Program-made: the position numbers and the translations under genes | From: Paenibacillus endoradicis | GTDB lineage: Bacteria; Bacillota; Bacilli; Paenibacillales; Paenibacillaceae | DNA length: 64,000 bases | NCBI RefSeq assembly: GCF_024721975.1 | Contig: NZ_JANQBB010000005.1 | Location: forward strand, 1 to 64,000 | Direction: 5' to 3' | Notes under the pieces: model-generated | The model's input: only the letters and a program-made list of their open reading frames with translations | What the model was told of the DNA's origin: nothing | Database searches by the model: none | Part shown: piece by piece, positions 46,188-54,933 of the stretch | How positions within the stretch are numbered: position 1 is the stretch's first letter | Layout: every line of letters begins with the position of its first letter

Positions 46188-47810
46188 ATGGGTGCTCGAA
46201 GTTTCAAAGATAAGTTAAACAAACGTCCTGATGGGAGTAATTACACAATTGAAGAGCCAATAATTCTGGTGGATGGGAAATTTGAAGGTCTATTGACGCA
46301 TGACAATATTGGTAATAGCTCTGTCAAAGTTTACACAGATTCAAATTTTACAGGGGACGAAATCACAAACTTCGTCGTATCAATCCCATCAAATTCACCT
46401 TGGCGGCGGAGTATTAGAGTTTATGCTGATGTACCAAAGGTTTACGTAACTTATCAGACCCCTGGAGATCAAGTAGATGCGGACGATATTAACTTTATTC
46501 AGAATGTAATCGTAGAGGCAGAAACTAGTTTATCGAATGCACTTCTTTTAAAGGCAGACAAAGATACGACTTATACGAAAACTGAAACAGACAAACGGAT
46601 TGAAAATATTATTGGTTCCGCGCCTGAGGCACTGGATACATTAGTAGAAATAGCAGAGGCATTAAATAATGACCCTAATTTTGCTGCGACGATTACATTG
46701 CAACTATCTAGTAAAGTAGAAAAGATTGCAGGAAAATCGTTATCTACGGAGGATTATAGCACAGTGGAAAAAGCTAAGTTGGCCGGTATTACATCAGGTG
46801 CTAACAACTATGTACATCCTTCAACACACCCGCCGACAATGATAGTACAAGACGAGGGTAACCGTTTTGTGACAGACGCAGATAAAGCAGCATGGAATGC
46901 AAAAGAGACTATAGAAGGATCACAGGCAAAAGCAACAGCAGTGCAAACGAGTCTAACAACACATTCCAATGATGCGGTGAAACACATTACAGCAACTGAG
47001 CGCACTGCATGGAATGCGAAGGAGACGCCAGAAGGATCACAGGCAAAAGCAACAGCAGTGCAAACGAGTCTAACAACACATGCGAATGATGCAGTGAAAC
47101 ACATTACAGATGCTGAGCGCACTGCATGGAATGCGAAAGAAACTATTACAGGATCACAGGCAAAAGTAGATGCTCTAGCCAATCGCACAGATAATCCGCA
47201 TGCTGTGACCAAAGCGCAAGTCGGATTATCAAATGTTAATAACTATGATATTTCATCACAAGTAGAAGCCGAAGCTGGAACCTCAAACGTCAAATATATG
47301 ACTCCGTTAAGAACGGTGCAAGCTATTCAAAAGCAAATTAGTGGAATAGGCGGCGGAGACATGCTTAAAAGTGTCTACGATTCGAACAATAACGGCAAGG
47401 TTGACCAGTCTGAATCTGCTGATTCTGTCCCATGGACGGGGGTTAGTGGTAAACCAACTACGTTTACGTCTGCACCACATGAACATTCACTTCTACAAAG
47501 GACTGATGATCGAGATCGTAAACCAATAGATACTACAAAAGGATCTGTTGAATTTGTTTTTACTTCATTAAATGGTATGACAGGGGCTAGCGGTGGTGCT
47601 TACCAAGACATGCTAGTATTGAATGCCTATACGGATGCTAGTGGTGGAAAGGTCAACGCGCTAGTACTTGATAAGTCTGCTATGACCATTAGACATTATC
47701 AGGAAGAACAAAATGCTACATCATGGGGAAATGCTAGAGTGCTTGCCTATACAGATGAAGTAATGTCAAAGGGACCGGTAACTTGGGGCCAATTGAGAGG
47801 TGATTCATAA
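46188..47810 (+). CDS. Tail fibre protein 1 with 39-residue repeats
   Basis: A 540-residue fibre. The N-terminal ~120 residues (NYTIEEPIILVDGKFEGLL, then YQTPGDQVDADDINFIQNV) probably attach to the baseplate. About 130-350 has repeated units with KAAWNAKE and VKHITATERTAWN modules; two adjacent units are nearly identical 117-bp DNA repeats. The C-terminal ~170 residues (DSNNNGKVDQSESADSVPW, then GWRDTSYG-like end VTWGQLRGDS) may bind the receptor. GGAGGTG precedes the ATG. It lies between the XkdT-like and XkdU-like genes rather than after both, which is unusual. Confidence 0.85.
   Translation: MGARSFKDKLNKRPDGSNYTIEEPIILVDGKFEGLLTHDNIGNSSVKVYTDSNFTGDEITNFVVSIPSNSPWRRSIRVYADVPKVYVTYQTPGDQVDADDINFIQNVIVEAETSLSNALLLKADKDTTYTKTETDKRIENIIGSAPEALDTLVEIAEALNNDPNFAATITLQLSSKVEKIAGKSLSTEDYSTVEKAKLAGITSGANNYVHPSTHPPTMIVQDEGNRFVTDADKAAWNAKETIEGSQAKATAVQTSLTTHSNDAVKHITATERTAWNAKETPEGSQAKATAVQTSLTTHANDAVKHITDAERTAWNAKETITGSQAKVDALANRTDNPHAVTKAQVGLSNVNNYDISSQVEAEAGTSNVKYMTPLRTVQAIQKQISGIGGGDMLKSVYDSNNNGKVDQSESADSVPWTGVSGKPTTFTSAPHEHSLLQRTDDRDRKPIDTTKGSVEFVFTSLNGMTGASGGAYQDMLVLNAYTDASGGKVNALVLDKSAMTIRHYQEEQNATSWGNARVLAYTDEVMSKGPVTWGQLRGDS
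46917..47160 (+). repeat. 117-bp tandem repeat in tail fibre 1
   Basis: GGATCACAGGCAAAAG recurs at 46917, 47034 and 47151, at exact 117-base steps. The first two units are nearly identical over their whole length; the third is cut after ~25 bases. Confidence 0.92.
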
Positions 47811-48427
47811 TGTCTTACGGAGAGTCTATGTACGGTGCAATCACGTTTGGGGATAATGATGATCCTAATTCTCAAAAAGAAACTCTGTCCATAGATTTGA
47901 TGGACTATTTACCATATTATTGGAGAGATATTCGAGATATGGTAGAGTTACAAGCTACACTAGGAGAAGAATTGAAATTGTCGCAGTCTGCATTAGCGGA
48001 GTTGAATACTCAAGCATTTTTAACTACTGCTACATGGGGACTCGAACATTGGGAGCGGGAATTTGGCTTAATAACCGATCCGTCTATGTCCGATCCTTGG
48101 CGTCGTGAAATACTCATGGCAAAAATTCGTGGACACGGTACGGTAACCAAACAAATGATTATATCTGCAGCCATCGCCTTTTCAGGAGGTGATGTAGAGA
48201 TTGAAGAGTATCAGAGTGAATCTCGCTTTGTAGTGAGATTTATTGGTATGCTTGGCATCCCTGCGAATATGGCAGGTTTTATTGCGATGCTAGAACAAAT
48301 GAAACCAGCACATCTATCATATAGTTTTGATTATTCTTATACGACTTGGGATAAATTGAAAGAGATGACGTGGGCTAATGCAGGTCTGATGAATTGGGGC
48401 CAATTAAGAACATATGAAGGGGGTTAA
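47810..48427 (+). CDS. Baseplate wedge protein (XkdU-like, DUF2313)
   Basis: A 205-residue DUF2313/YmfQ protein (LMDYLPYYWRDIRDMVELQA, WGLEHWEREFGL, WRREILMAKIRGHGTVTKQM, MLEQMKPAHLSYSFDY), equivalent to gpI that connects the baseplate to the fibre. The ATG overlaps the fibre 1 stop by one base (TAATG). Its C-terminal MNWGQLRTYEGG resembles the C-terminus of fibre 1. Confidence 0.9.
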   Translation: MSYGESMYGAITFGDNDDPNSQKETLSIDLMDYLPYYWRDIRDMVELQATLGEELKLSQSALAELNTQAFLTTATWGLEHWEREFGLITDPSMSDPWRREILMAKIRGHGTVTKQMIISAAIAFSGGDVEIEEYQSESRFVVRFIGMLGIPANMAGFIAMLEQMKPAHLSYSFDYSYTTWDKLKEMTWANAGLMNWGQLRTYEGG

Positions 48428-48430
48428 TCA

Positions 48431-50920
48431 ATGCAACTAACAACTAATCTTAAATTAAAAAAGCCTGAAATTGCAGATGCGGTGAACATTGACGATTTGA
48501 ATAGTAATGCTGATACGATCGACACAGAAGTCGCTAAGATAGCTTCAACTAGTCAAGCGGGTCGTATGTCTACTACGGATAAAACAAAACTAGATGGGAT
48601 TCAAGCAGGTGCTCAGGTTAATGCGGTAACTTCCGTTGCGAGTAGGACTGGGGCAGTGACTCTTTCAAAAACTGATGTGGGGCTTAGTAGTGTTGATAAT
48701 GCTAAGCAAGCGACTAAAACCGAGTTTGATGGTCACGTAGCTGATGAAGTCAAGCATATCACTGCAGCAGAGAGAACTAGTTGGAATGCAAAGGCATCTA
48801 CAGCGGCGGCAACGTCTAGCGCAGCGGGGTTGATGGCCGCTGTAGATAAGAGCAAGCTAGATGGCATTGCTGCAGGGGCGAATAACTATGTACATCCAGC
48901 AAATCATCCAGCATCAATCATTACACAAGATGCAAGTAATAGATTTGTAACTGATGCTGAAAAGGCTGCTTGGAACGCTAAAGCCTCTACAGGAGTGGTA
49001 ACGACAAGTGTAGCTGGTTTGATGGCAGCAGCAGATAAGAGCAAGCTAGATGGTATTGCTACAGGAGCTAATAACTATATACATCCAGCTACTCATTCAC
49101 CTTCAATAATTTCTCAAGACGCAAACAATAGGTTTGTAACTGATGCCGAGAGAATAGTTTGGAACAATAAAGCTTCTACTGATTTTGTTCAATCGGAAAT
49201 AGACAATAAGTCCGTTAAGAAAGAAATTGTATTGCCTCTTAACACTGATTTAGATAATGTGGTTAGTACTGGATTTTATCGATTGCAAAGTGGGAACCTA
49301 AACGCACCGGTCGGCTCTGACTGGAGTCAAATGATTGTTTCCCATGCAGGCGGCGATACTGTAGGGCAAATGATTCTTGGTCATGGCTCAGGAAGTATGT
49401 ATGTAAGAACAGGCAATCCACCAGCTGCAGGAGGAACAGGAGTTTGGACTATTTGGAGACGAGTCGAGTTCAAGAATGATGTTTTCCAAGCCTACCCTCA
49501 TATAGATCAAAGTACTGTTTGGTTGAATTCTCCAGACTTTCCTAGCGCTGGTTTGGCAGGGTTTACTGCTAACTTCATAAGTAGCATAGATACGGTTATA
49601 ACTCACATAGCTATCAATAACGTTAAGTACCCAGTGTCTAATGAGGGAGAAGGTACCGTAAGCCTAGTAAACAACGGAACATATGCATTTGTTTGGTCTC
49701 ACGGTTATTTTTTTCTACGTAGCGGTGGAGGAGGTGGAAAGTTAAATGTGTATACGGGTGCTACTGAGCCTATCAAGAAGGAAGGAGTCTGGATACGAAG
49801 TGCAATTACTAAGGGTGATGTAATATCGGACGATAGCTTATACGCTAATGGTAGTTGGTACAATGGTCCTCTAGTCGTCACTGTTCCTATTACTGGCGGC
49901 AGCGCAAGTTCTATAGGTGCTAATACGATGGTTGACGTGGACGGGAGTGTTTATCATCTGCTTTCGAGTAGTACCAGCAGCAGTGGTGGTGTTGGATTAT
50001 TTTCAAGATACAATAAAGCTAATAACACATGGACTACTTTAACGCCTCCGAGCGGACTGGCACACATGGGTGCTAACCAAGCGCATATGGTCCATTATAT
50101 GGGTGCTATCTTTGTGATAGGTTATTATCGACCTACAACAGTTCTTAAATATACAATAGCCACCAATATATGGACTACGTTGGCGAATGTGTCATATAGT
50201 CCGGAATTAGCGAGTAAAGTTGTTATCGATGACAAGATATATTTTATACAAGCCGGTTCCAGTACTAGTCAAGTTTTCAATATGAGTACAAACACCTTTT
50301 CAGTTATCAGATCTGTCTCAGGAAGTGGTACTAAACTGTTTATAGCTTTGATTGGCGGGTTTATTTACTCTGTCGCCTACGGATCAACCCAAGTTAATAA
50401 ATACACCATTGCCACCAATCTGTGGGAGATAGCATCATTCACAAGTAGCGCTAACTATTTAACAGGTAGTAGTGGATTAGTTCAGATTGGTAACGACGTT
50501 TACTTTATATTAAACGTCGCTTCTACACGAGGATTATATAAGGCAACTGTTACAGGCTCTTCAATAACCGCCGTCAAAATAGTGGATATGCCTGAAGCCG
50601 AAAGTTATTTTAATATTTTTTTCACAGACAACAGTTTGTGGTGCTTCAAAGCTTCAACCACGACGAACAGTGTAGTTCATATAGCAAGCCGACTCATGTT
50701 AAACTCCAAACCATATAAGTTGAACTCCATCATATTTATGCGATCAAGCGAAAGTGGCGGTGTCTATAATGCGGAATTGGTTAGTTCTAAAGCGTTTACC
50801 GGAGTAAATTCTCGACTACTATCCTGGTTTGACGACGTTGGTTATTATAACGGTTCAAATGTTCTTTTAAGTTTACCTACTTATATTGGTAATGGTTCGG
50901 CTTGGGTTCAAATAAAATAG
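48431..50920 (+). CDS. Tail fibre protein 2 with kelch-like receptor region
   Basis: An 829-residue fibre. About residues 1-30 (NLKLKKPEIADAVNIDDLN) match phage fibre attachment regions. About 35-260 holds repeats containing KSKLDGIAAGANNYVHP and NRFVTDAEKAAWNAK, and a 63-codon unit is duplicated. About 270-340 resembles a fibre knob start (LQSGNLNAPVGSDWSQMIV). About 500-760 has repeated blades such as YTIATNIWTTL and YTIATNLWEIA, a kelch/beta-propeller pattern. This is the likely receptor-binding protein that sets target range. GGGGG-rich weak site before the ATG; translation is probably coupled to the XkdU-like gene three bases upstream. Confidence 0.85.
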   Translation: MQLTTNLKLKKPEIADAVNIDDLNSNADTIDTEVAKIASTSQAGRMSTTDKTKLDGIQAGAQVNAVTSVASRTGAVTLSKTDVGLSSVDNAKQATKTEFDGHVADEVKHITAAERTSWNAKASTAAATSSAAGLMAAVDKSKLDGIAAGANNYVHPANHPASIITQDASNRFVTDAEKAAWNAKASTGVVTTSVAGLMAAADKSKLDGIATGANNYIHPATHSPSIISQDANNRFVTDAERIVWNNKASTDFVQSEIDNKSVKKEIVLPLNTDLDNVVSTGFYRLQSGNLNAPVGSDWSQMIVSHAGGDTVGQMILGHGSGSMYVRTGNPPAAGGTGVWTIWRRVEFKNDVFQAYPHIDQSTVWLNSPDFPSAGLAGFTANFISSIDTVITHIAINNVKYPVSNEGEGTVSLVNNGTYAFVWSHGYFFLRSGGGGGKLNVYTGATEPIKKEGVWIRSAITKGDVISDDSLYANGSWYNGPLVVTVPITGGSASSIGANTMVDVDGSVYHLLSSSTSSSGGVGLFSRYNKANNTWTTLTPPSGLAHMGANQAHMVHYMGAIFVIGYYRPTTVLKYTIATNIWTTLANVSYSPELASKVVIDDKIYFIQAGSSTSQVFNMSTNTFSVIRSVSGSGTKLFIALIGGFIYSVAYGSTQVNKYTIATNLWEIASFTSSANYLTGSSGLVQIGNDVYFILNVASTRGLYKATVTGSSITAVKIVDMPEAESYFNIFFTDNSLWCFKASTTTNSVVHIASRLMLNSKPYKLNSIIFMRSSESGGVYNAELVSSKAFTGVNSRLLSWFDDVGYYNGSNVLLSLPTYIGNGSAWVQIK
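48846..49223 (+). repeat. 63-codon repeat units in tail fibre 2
   Basis: ATAAGAGCAAGCTAGATGG recurs at 48846 and 49035, 189 bases apart. The encoded modules (GANNYVHP, then QDASNRFVTDAEKAAWN) recur with less identity once more, and also in fibre 1. The end given is approximate. Confidence 0.7.
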
Positions 50921-50933
50921 AGGAGTGAATGAA

Positions 50934-51200
50934 ATGAATTTAACTTACAGATTAGAAGGTATCGGTTATGTAATTATGAACCATGGGGTTGACTGGTTTA
51001 TTCAGGACACTTATGTTCCTTTCCCAAGAGAAACAATTGAAGAATCAGCACAGGCGCATATCGATGATATCATTGCAAAAGCACAAGAAGCGGTACAAGA
51101 AGCAATTACCATTGAGCAATTACAGCAACAGATATTATCTCAACAAGAACAAATTGACGCACTAGTGTTAGCTCAGTTGATGCAAGGAGGTAGTCTATAA
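50934..51200 (+). CDS. XkdW-like small tail protein
   Basis: An 88-residue protein (LTYRLEGIGYVIMNHGVDWF, then a C-terminal coiled coil AITIEQLQQQILSQQEQID). It occupies the XkdW position between the last fibre gene and xkdX, and may be a fibre-assembly chaperone. AGGAG lies eight bases before the ATG at 50934; a GTG at 50925 overlaps the site. The stop overlaps the next start (TAATG). Confidence 0.7.
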   Translation: MNLTYRLEGIGYVIMNHGVDWFIQDTYVPFPRETIEESAQAHIDDIIAKAQEAVQEAITIEQLQQQILSQQEQIDALVLAQLMQGGSL

Positions 51201-51325
51201 TGTACGATACACTTAAACGCTTGTATGGAAATCAACAATTAGATGAAACAGGGTTACGCAGATCCGTTAACTTGAATTGGACCAACTCACAGCAGTTTAC
51301 TGAGATTAGCGAAATTGTATATTGA
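51200..51325 (+). CDS. XkdX family protein
   Basis: A 41-residue protein that begins MYDTLKRLYGNQQLDETG, as XkdX proteins do (short, with a conserved YDTLKRLY start). The function is unknown, but the gene marks the end of the structural operon in PBSX-type elements. AAGGAGG lies nine bases before the ATG. A terminator follows. Confidence 0.82.
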   Translation: MYDTLKRLYGNQQLDETGLRRSVNLNWTNSQQFTEISEIVY

Positions 51326-51335
51326 TTATGTGAAT

Positions 51336-51358
51336 AGACCCTATTAGGTCTTTTTTTA
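51336..51358 (+). terminator. Terminator between structural and lysis genes
   Basis: AGACC pairs with GGTCT around CTATTA and is followed by TTTTTTT. The stem is only 5 bp, so read-through into the lysis genes is likely. Confidence 0.65.
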
Positions 51359-51387
51359 TTGCCGAAAATTAGGAATGAGGGAAAGTG

Positions 51388-51879
51388 ATGAACAAAGAAA
51401 CAGCGTTTTGGGGAGCTGTTGGTGCGATAGCCATTCCAGTATTTGAATTTATGTATGGAGCAGGTGAGGCAGTGATGATTGCAGTGATTGCATTAGCATT
51501 TTTTGTCGGCATGGATTGGATCACTGGTTCGAGAGCTGCTAAGAAAGACAATAGTTATTTAAGTAAGTACGGGATAGATGGAGTATTCCGTACTTTTTTT
51601 ATGCTTCTGCTACCTGCAGGTGGTCATTTGCTAGATTTACTATTTAACTTACCTGGCATATTATTCGGTGTATTAGTAGCGGGACTGCTATATCATGTGA
51701 TTAACTCCATGGTTGCAAATGCGATTAGAGCAGGCTGGGGCGATTGGCTTCCTCTTGCAGCATTGGAAACATTACTTAAATGGGTAGGTAGTGAAATGGA
51801 TAAGAAGATCCAACGTGCAGCCGATCGCGGTGGAAATACAACGCTAACAGATTCACGTGATACCGATGCAAATCGTTGA
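51388..51879 (+). CDS. Phage holin (TcdE/Phage_holin_4 type)
   Basis: A 163-residue holin of the phage_holin_4_1 family. About three to four hydrophobic segments lie within residues 8-110 (VGAIAIPVFEFMYG, then MIAVIALAFFVGMDWITG and GILFGVLVAGLLYHVI). A charged C-terminal tail follows (MDKKIQRAADRGG). It should permeabilise the membrane so the amidase can reach the wall. GAGGG lies six bases before the ATG at 51388. It overlaps the amidase gene. Confidence 0.87.
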   Translation: MNKETAFWGAVGAIAIPVFEFMYGAGEAVMIAVIALAFFVGMDWITGSRAAKKDNSYLSKYGIDGVFRTFFMLLLPAGGHLLDLLFNLPGILFGVLVAGLLYHVINSMVANAIRAGWGDWLPLAALETLLKWVGSEMDKKIQRAADRGGNTTLTDSRDTDANR

Positions 51880-52570
51880 TCTAAGAGGTAAACTACCTGT
51901 CCACAAAACAAAGAAATACAACATTCGTAAAGCCAGTGATATTCGCTCACTGGCTATTCATCATTCCTTGACGCTAAGTGGATCAGCTCAAGCATTTGCT
52001 ACTTATCACGTTAATACAAATGGGTGGCCAGGTATCGCATACACATACGTGATTGATAAGAATGGCACCATCAATCAATGCCTAGATCATACAACTATTG
52101 GCTATCACGTAGGTAACAGTAACAAGCATGCCTTAGGTATTTGTATGGTCGGAGATTTTAGGACGCAAATTCCTACGGAATCTCAATACAAGTCGGTACT
52201 AGAACTTGTTAGATGGCTACAGTACCAATTGCCGAATGCAACAAACGTATTAGGTCATAGTCAATACCCAGGTTATTCATGGAAAGCTTGTCCAGTTATT
52301 AGCATGGATAAATTAAGATTGAATGTAGTGAAGGGAGATGACGTAGATATGACTGAGGCAGAACGTAAGGAAATAGACTCATTAAAGCAGCTAGTATCAG
52401 CACAAGCAAACACCATTCGATTATTTGAGAAGCAAGTAGCTCAGATAGATCCGCCGAAGTGGTTCGTTAGTGAGTTCGGATCTGAGTTTATCAAGAAAAA
52501 AATGAGCAATCCACAAATGACACTTGAAGGTTGGCGATCAGTGGCAATTGCGCTACGAGCAAGTAAATAG
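51866..52570 (+). CDS. N-acetylmuramoyl-L-alanine amidase (endolysin)
   Basis: A 234-residue amidase_2/PGRP-type endolysin. The zinc ligands are the His in LAIHHS (about residue 32), H131 in LGHSQYPG and C142 in KACPV; the Tyr/Lys region around IAYTYVI is also present. The C-terminal ~75 residues contain a helical segment (AERKEIDSLKQLVSAQANTI) and the PPKWFVSEFGSE motif, and presumably bind the wall. The ATG at 51866 lies inside the holin gene; a GTG at 51857 is possible. It releases the tailocin by lysing the producer. Confidence 0.9.
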   Translation: MQIVDLRGKLPVHKTKKYNIRKASDIRSLAIHHSLTLSGSAQAFATYHVNTNGWPGIAYTYVIDKNGTINQCLDHTTIGYHVGNSNKHALGICMVGDFRTQIPTESQYKSVLELVRWLQYQLPNATNVLGHSQYPGYSWKACPVISMDKLRLNVVKGDDVDMTEAERKEIDSLKQLVSAQANTIRLFEKQVAQIDPPKWFVSEFGSEFIKKKMSNPQMTLEGWRSVAIALRASK

Positions 52571-52579
52571 GGCGAACAA

Positions 52580-52610
52580 TCCCCCTCTGCTAATTGGTAG
52601 AGGGGAATTT
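52580..52610 (+). terminator. Terminator at the end of the tailocin locus
   Basis: CCCCTCT pairs with AGAGGGG across GCTAATTGGT and is followed by AATTT; the T-run is weak. It lies ten bases after the amidase stop. Confidence 0.7.
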
Positions 52611-52870
52611 ACTCAAATAAGTTATTCAAGAAAGCTATAATTACATAATTGAATTAAATCTTGATTTAAATATTTCTTTTTTAAATAGAAGAAACACATT
52701 GAAAATCGTAACAATCAAGTTTGAAATTTACAAATCAACGATATGCTGGCACAACAGCAGAGTGTAATTTGTATAGTGAAAAGTAAAATATTCGAAAAAG
52801 TAAAAGGTTATTGGATAAGTGTGGAGAATTATAGTTTGAGTAGTTAAATTATAATTCGAAGGGTGATGTA
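52611..52870. other. AT-rich intergenic region right of the tailocin
   Basis: About 260 bases of AT-rich DNA without a coding frame, att-like repeat of the left edge, or known RNA motif that I can see. The promoter of the metalloprotease gene should be here. Confidence 0.4.
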
Positions 52871-53917
52871 ATGAGTAACATCAAAAGCAAAAAGAAGAAG
52901 TTATTGTCTGGTTCCTTTTCCGTGTTACTAGGACTTACGCTATTAGTTAGCAGTTCGTCAGTGTCAGCAACAGTTAATACATTTGGAAAATGGTCAAATA
53001 GAACACAGACTATGTATGCTGTAACTACTGCTTCACAAACTCATTGGAGTAATGGAGCAGCGAAATGGAAAAACAGCACAAATTATAATATATCGGTTGC
53101 TTCAGGTTTGAATTCAACTTACTATTCTCAAGATGTCAACAAATCTGATGTTGATTGGGATGGACTTTGCACTTTTACAGTAAATAATGGAATAATCAGT
53201 AAAGCGATTTTGAATCTTAATACTTATTATACTTCTCAAAGCAAATATACGAGTAGTATTATTGCAGGGGTTACTGGTCATGAAATAGGTCATTCATTAG
53301 GTTTAGAACATACATCTGTTGTTGAGACTTCTTCTATTATGCATCCGTACACATTTAATAGTAATGGTACTATTGAAAGAGCGCTAAATCCATCTGCTTC
53401 AGATAAGACAGTGGTGAATAACTTATATCCTTTATCAAAGTTAGCGGCCAATCGAGTGGATCTCGGGCTATCATCTGAGGATATATCAATTCATTTAGAG
53501 CCTTCATGGGCTGTTTATTATGAGGATGAAGCTGCTCTAATGAAAGCAGCAGATCTGGTCATTAGAGGCAGAGTAGCTGAAAAAATAGGTAATAAAGCAG
53601 CTAAAGGTAATTATAGTAATTACAATACGCTCGTTAACATTCAAGTTTCAGATGTTATTAAAGGTACTAAGATGGTTGGAGAAAATATTGCTATGTCTCA
53701 AATGGGCGGGACCGATGGAAAAGTTGAAGTCTATTCCGATTCGTCTACTCATTTGAAGGAAAAACAAGAGGTACTACTATTTTTACGTCAATCAAGTGAT
53801 GGTACATTTAGACCTATTAATGAGGATGATAGTATTTTCTTACTTGAAGATGGCGGATATCATAATATAGCCGATCAACAATTGATAAATGAAAAGAAAA
53901 TATTATCTAATTTATAA
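52871..53917 (+). CDS. Secreted matrixin-like zinc metalloprotease
   Basis: A 348-residue exported protein. A signal peptide spans 1-33 (basic KSKKKK start, then LLGLTLLVSSSSVSA). A matrixin-type metalloprotease domain follows, with the zinc site HEIGHSLGLEH (H137, H141, H147) and the Met-turn SSIMHP. The C-terminal ~170 residues (RVDLGLSSEDISIHLEPSW onward) look like a separate beta-rich domain. The substrate is unknown. AAGGGTGATG precedes the start. The gene lies outside the tailocin terminator. Confidence 0.85.
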   Translation: MSNIKSKKKKLLSGSFSVLLGLTLLVSSSSVSATVNTFGKWSNRTQTMYAVTTASQTHWSNGAAKWKNSTNYNISVASGLNSTYYSQDVNKSDVDWDGLCTFTVNNGIISKAILNLNTYYTSQSKYTSSIIAGVTGHEIGHSLGLEHTSVVETSSIMHPYTFNSNGTIERALNPSASDKTVVNNLYPLSKLAANRVDLGLSSEDISIHLEPSWAVYYEDEAALMKAADLVIRGRVAEKIGNKAAKGNYSNYNTLVNIQVSDVIKGTKMVGENIAMSQMGGTDGKVEVYSDSSTHLKEKQEVLLFLRQSSDGTFRPINEDDSIFLLEDGGYHNIADQQLINEKKILSNL

Positions 53918-54074
53918 TTTCACTCAACAGAAGCAGAAAATAATGATGGATATTATTTTAAGTATTATGAATATGAAGTTTCCCTTGTAGCAGTATCAAG
54001 GGATCTTCTTTTTTTTGGAAATATTTAAAACAAATTCAAGTCTATTAACGTTTATATAGACGAGGTGAATGTAT

Positions 54075-54539
54075 ATGAAACAATTATTAGTGATATTATC
54101 TATCATATTGCTTTGTGCTTGTTCGAGCGGTAATAATTCTATAAATGATTCGACATTTACAGCAGAATTAATGTCGACCCCGACTTTATTTGGAAAACAA
54201 ATCCGGTCAATTGACTCAGAACCCAATCTAACACCAGAACAAACTAGCGGTGTAATAGAAGTGAAAAGGTTTGCAGATTTTCCGTTTCCACTAGTGAGAT
54301 GGAACAATCAAATATATAGAGTAACTTCGGATGAAGTGTTAGAAATTGGTAGTGAGATTGGAGAAATTGTTACTCGATTAACTAGTGAAAACTACGAACA
54401 GTCGGATAATTCTTCTAATTCTTTTAATAAAGGAACTAAATTGTGGTCTATTAAAGGAATCGATACAACAGAGGCAATTGCAGTTCAGAGAACTGAAGAT
54501 GTCTATATTAAACTTGTAGCATATACCCCTTCAAAGTAA
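54075..54539 (+). CDS. Hypothetical lipoprotein
   Basis: A 154-residue lipoprotein. The signal peptide MKQLLVILSIILLCACSS ends in a lipobox (LLCAC). The mature part is acidic and unrecognised (RFADFPFPLVRWNNQIYRVT in the middle). The ATG at 54075 has GAGGTG seven bases upstream; another ATG at 54069 is too close to the site. It is convergent with the L,D-transpeptidase gene. Confidence 0.75.
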   Translation: MKQLLVILSIILLCACSSGNNSINDSTFTAELMSTPTLFGKQIRSIDSEPNLTPEQTSGVIEVKRFADFPFPLVRWNNQIYRVTSDEVLEIGSEIGEIVTRLTSENYEQSDNSSNSFNKGTKLWSIKGIDTTEAIAVQRTEDVYIKLVAYTPSK

Positions 54540-54553
54540 CTTAGACAACATAG

Positions 54554-54590
54554 AAAAAGCACGCTCACAATAATTTGAGCGTGCTTTTAC
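54554..54590. terminator. Strong bidirectional terminator
   Basis: AAAAGCACGCTCA and its complement form a 13-bp perfect stem with A- and T-rich flanks, between the convergent lipoprotein and L,D-transpeptidase genes. Confidence 0.92.
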
Positions 54591-54594
54591 ATTC

Positions 54595-54933
54595 TTACTG
54601 TCTAATCGTAACATTTGTACCAATAGGCACAATTTGTGCTAATTGGATGACATCTGAATTGAACATTCTAATGCAACCATGAGAAACCTCGTGTCCAATT
54701 GATGAAGGGTCGTTTGTTCCATGGATGCCATAATGTGGTCTAGATAACCCCATCCAAAAAGCACCAAATGGCCCTCCTGGATTTGGTTGCTTATTGATAA
54801 TTGTGTAAGTTCCTTCTGGAGTCTGAGTTAACATTTTTCCTATTCCTACTGGAAATCCATTAACTACTGTATTTTGGTCTAACAAGTACAGCATTCGATC
54901 AGAAAGATCAATAATAATTCGATAATTTGGCAT
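54595..54933 (-). CDS. L,D-transpeptidase (YkuD domain only)
   Basis: A 112-residue minimal L,D-transpeptidase. The active site is SHGCIRM (H85, G86, C87, R89), with the upstream HGTND (H71). Such enzymes form 3-3 cross-links or attach proteins to peptidoglycan. It has no signal peptide and no LysM domain, so its route to the wall is unclear. The frame extends to 55017, but the ATG at 54933 has AAGGAGG nine bases upstream and gives the compact family start [17 protein letters not shown]. Confidence 0.88.
   Translation of the reverse strand: MPNYRIIIDLSDRMLYLLDQNTVVNGFPVGIGKMLTQTPEGTYTIINKQPNPGGPFGAFWMGLSRPHYGIHGTNDPSSIGHEVSHGCIRMFNSDVIQLAQIVPIGTNVTIRQ

Noticed and set aside
32166..52870. A complete, excisable prophage
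   Set aside because: No integrase, terminase, portal or capsid gene is seen, and no direct repeat that could be att sites is evident at the two edges.
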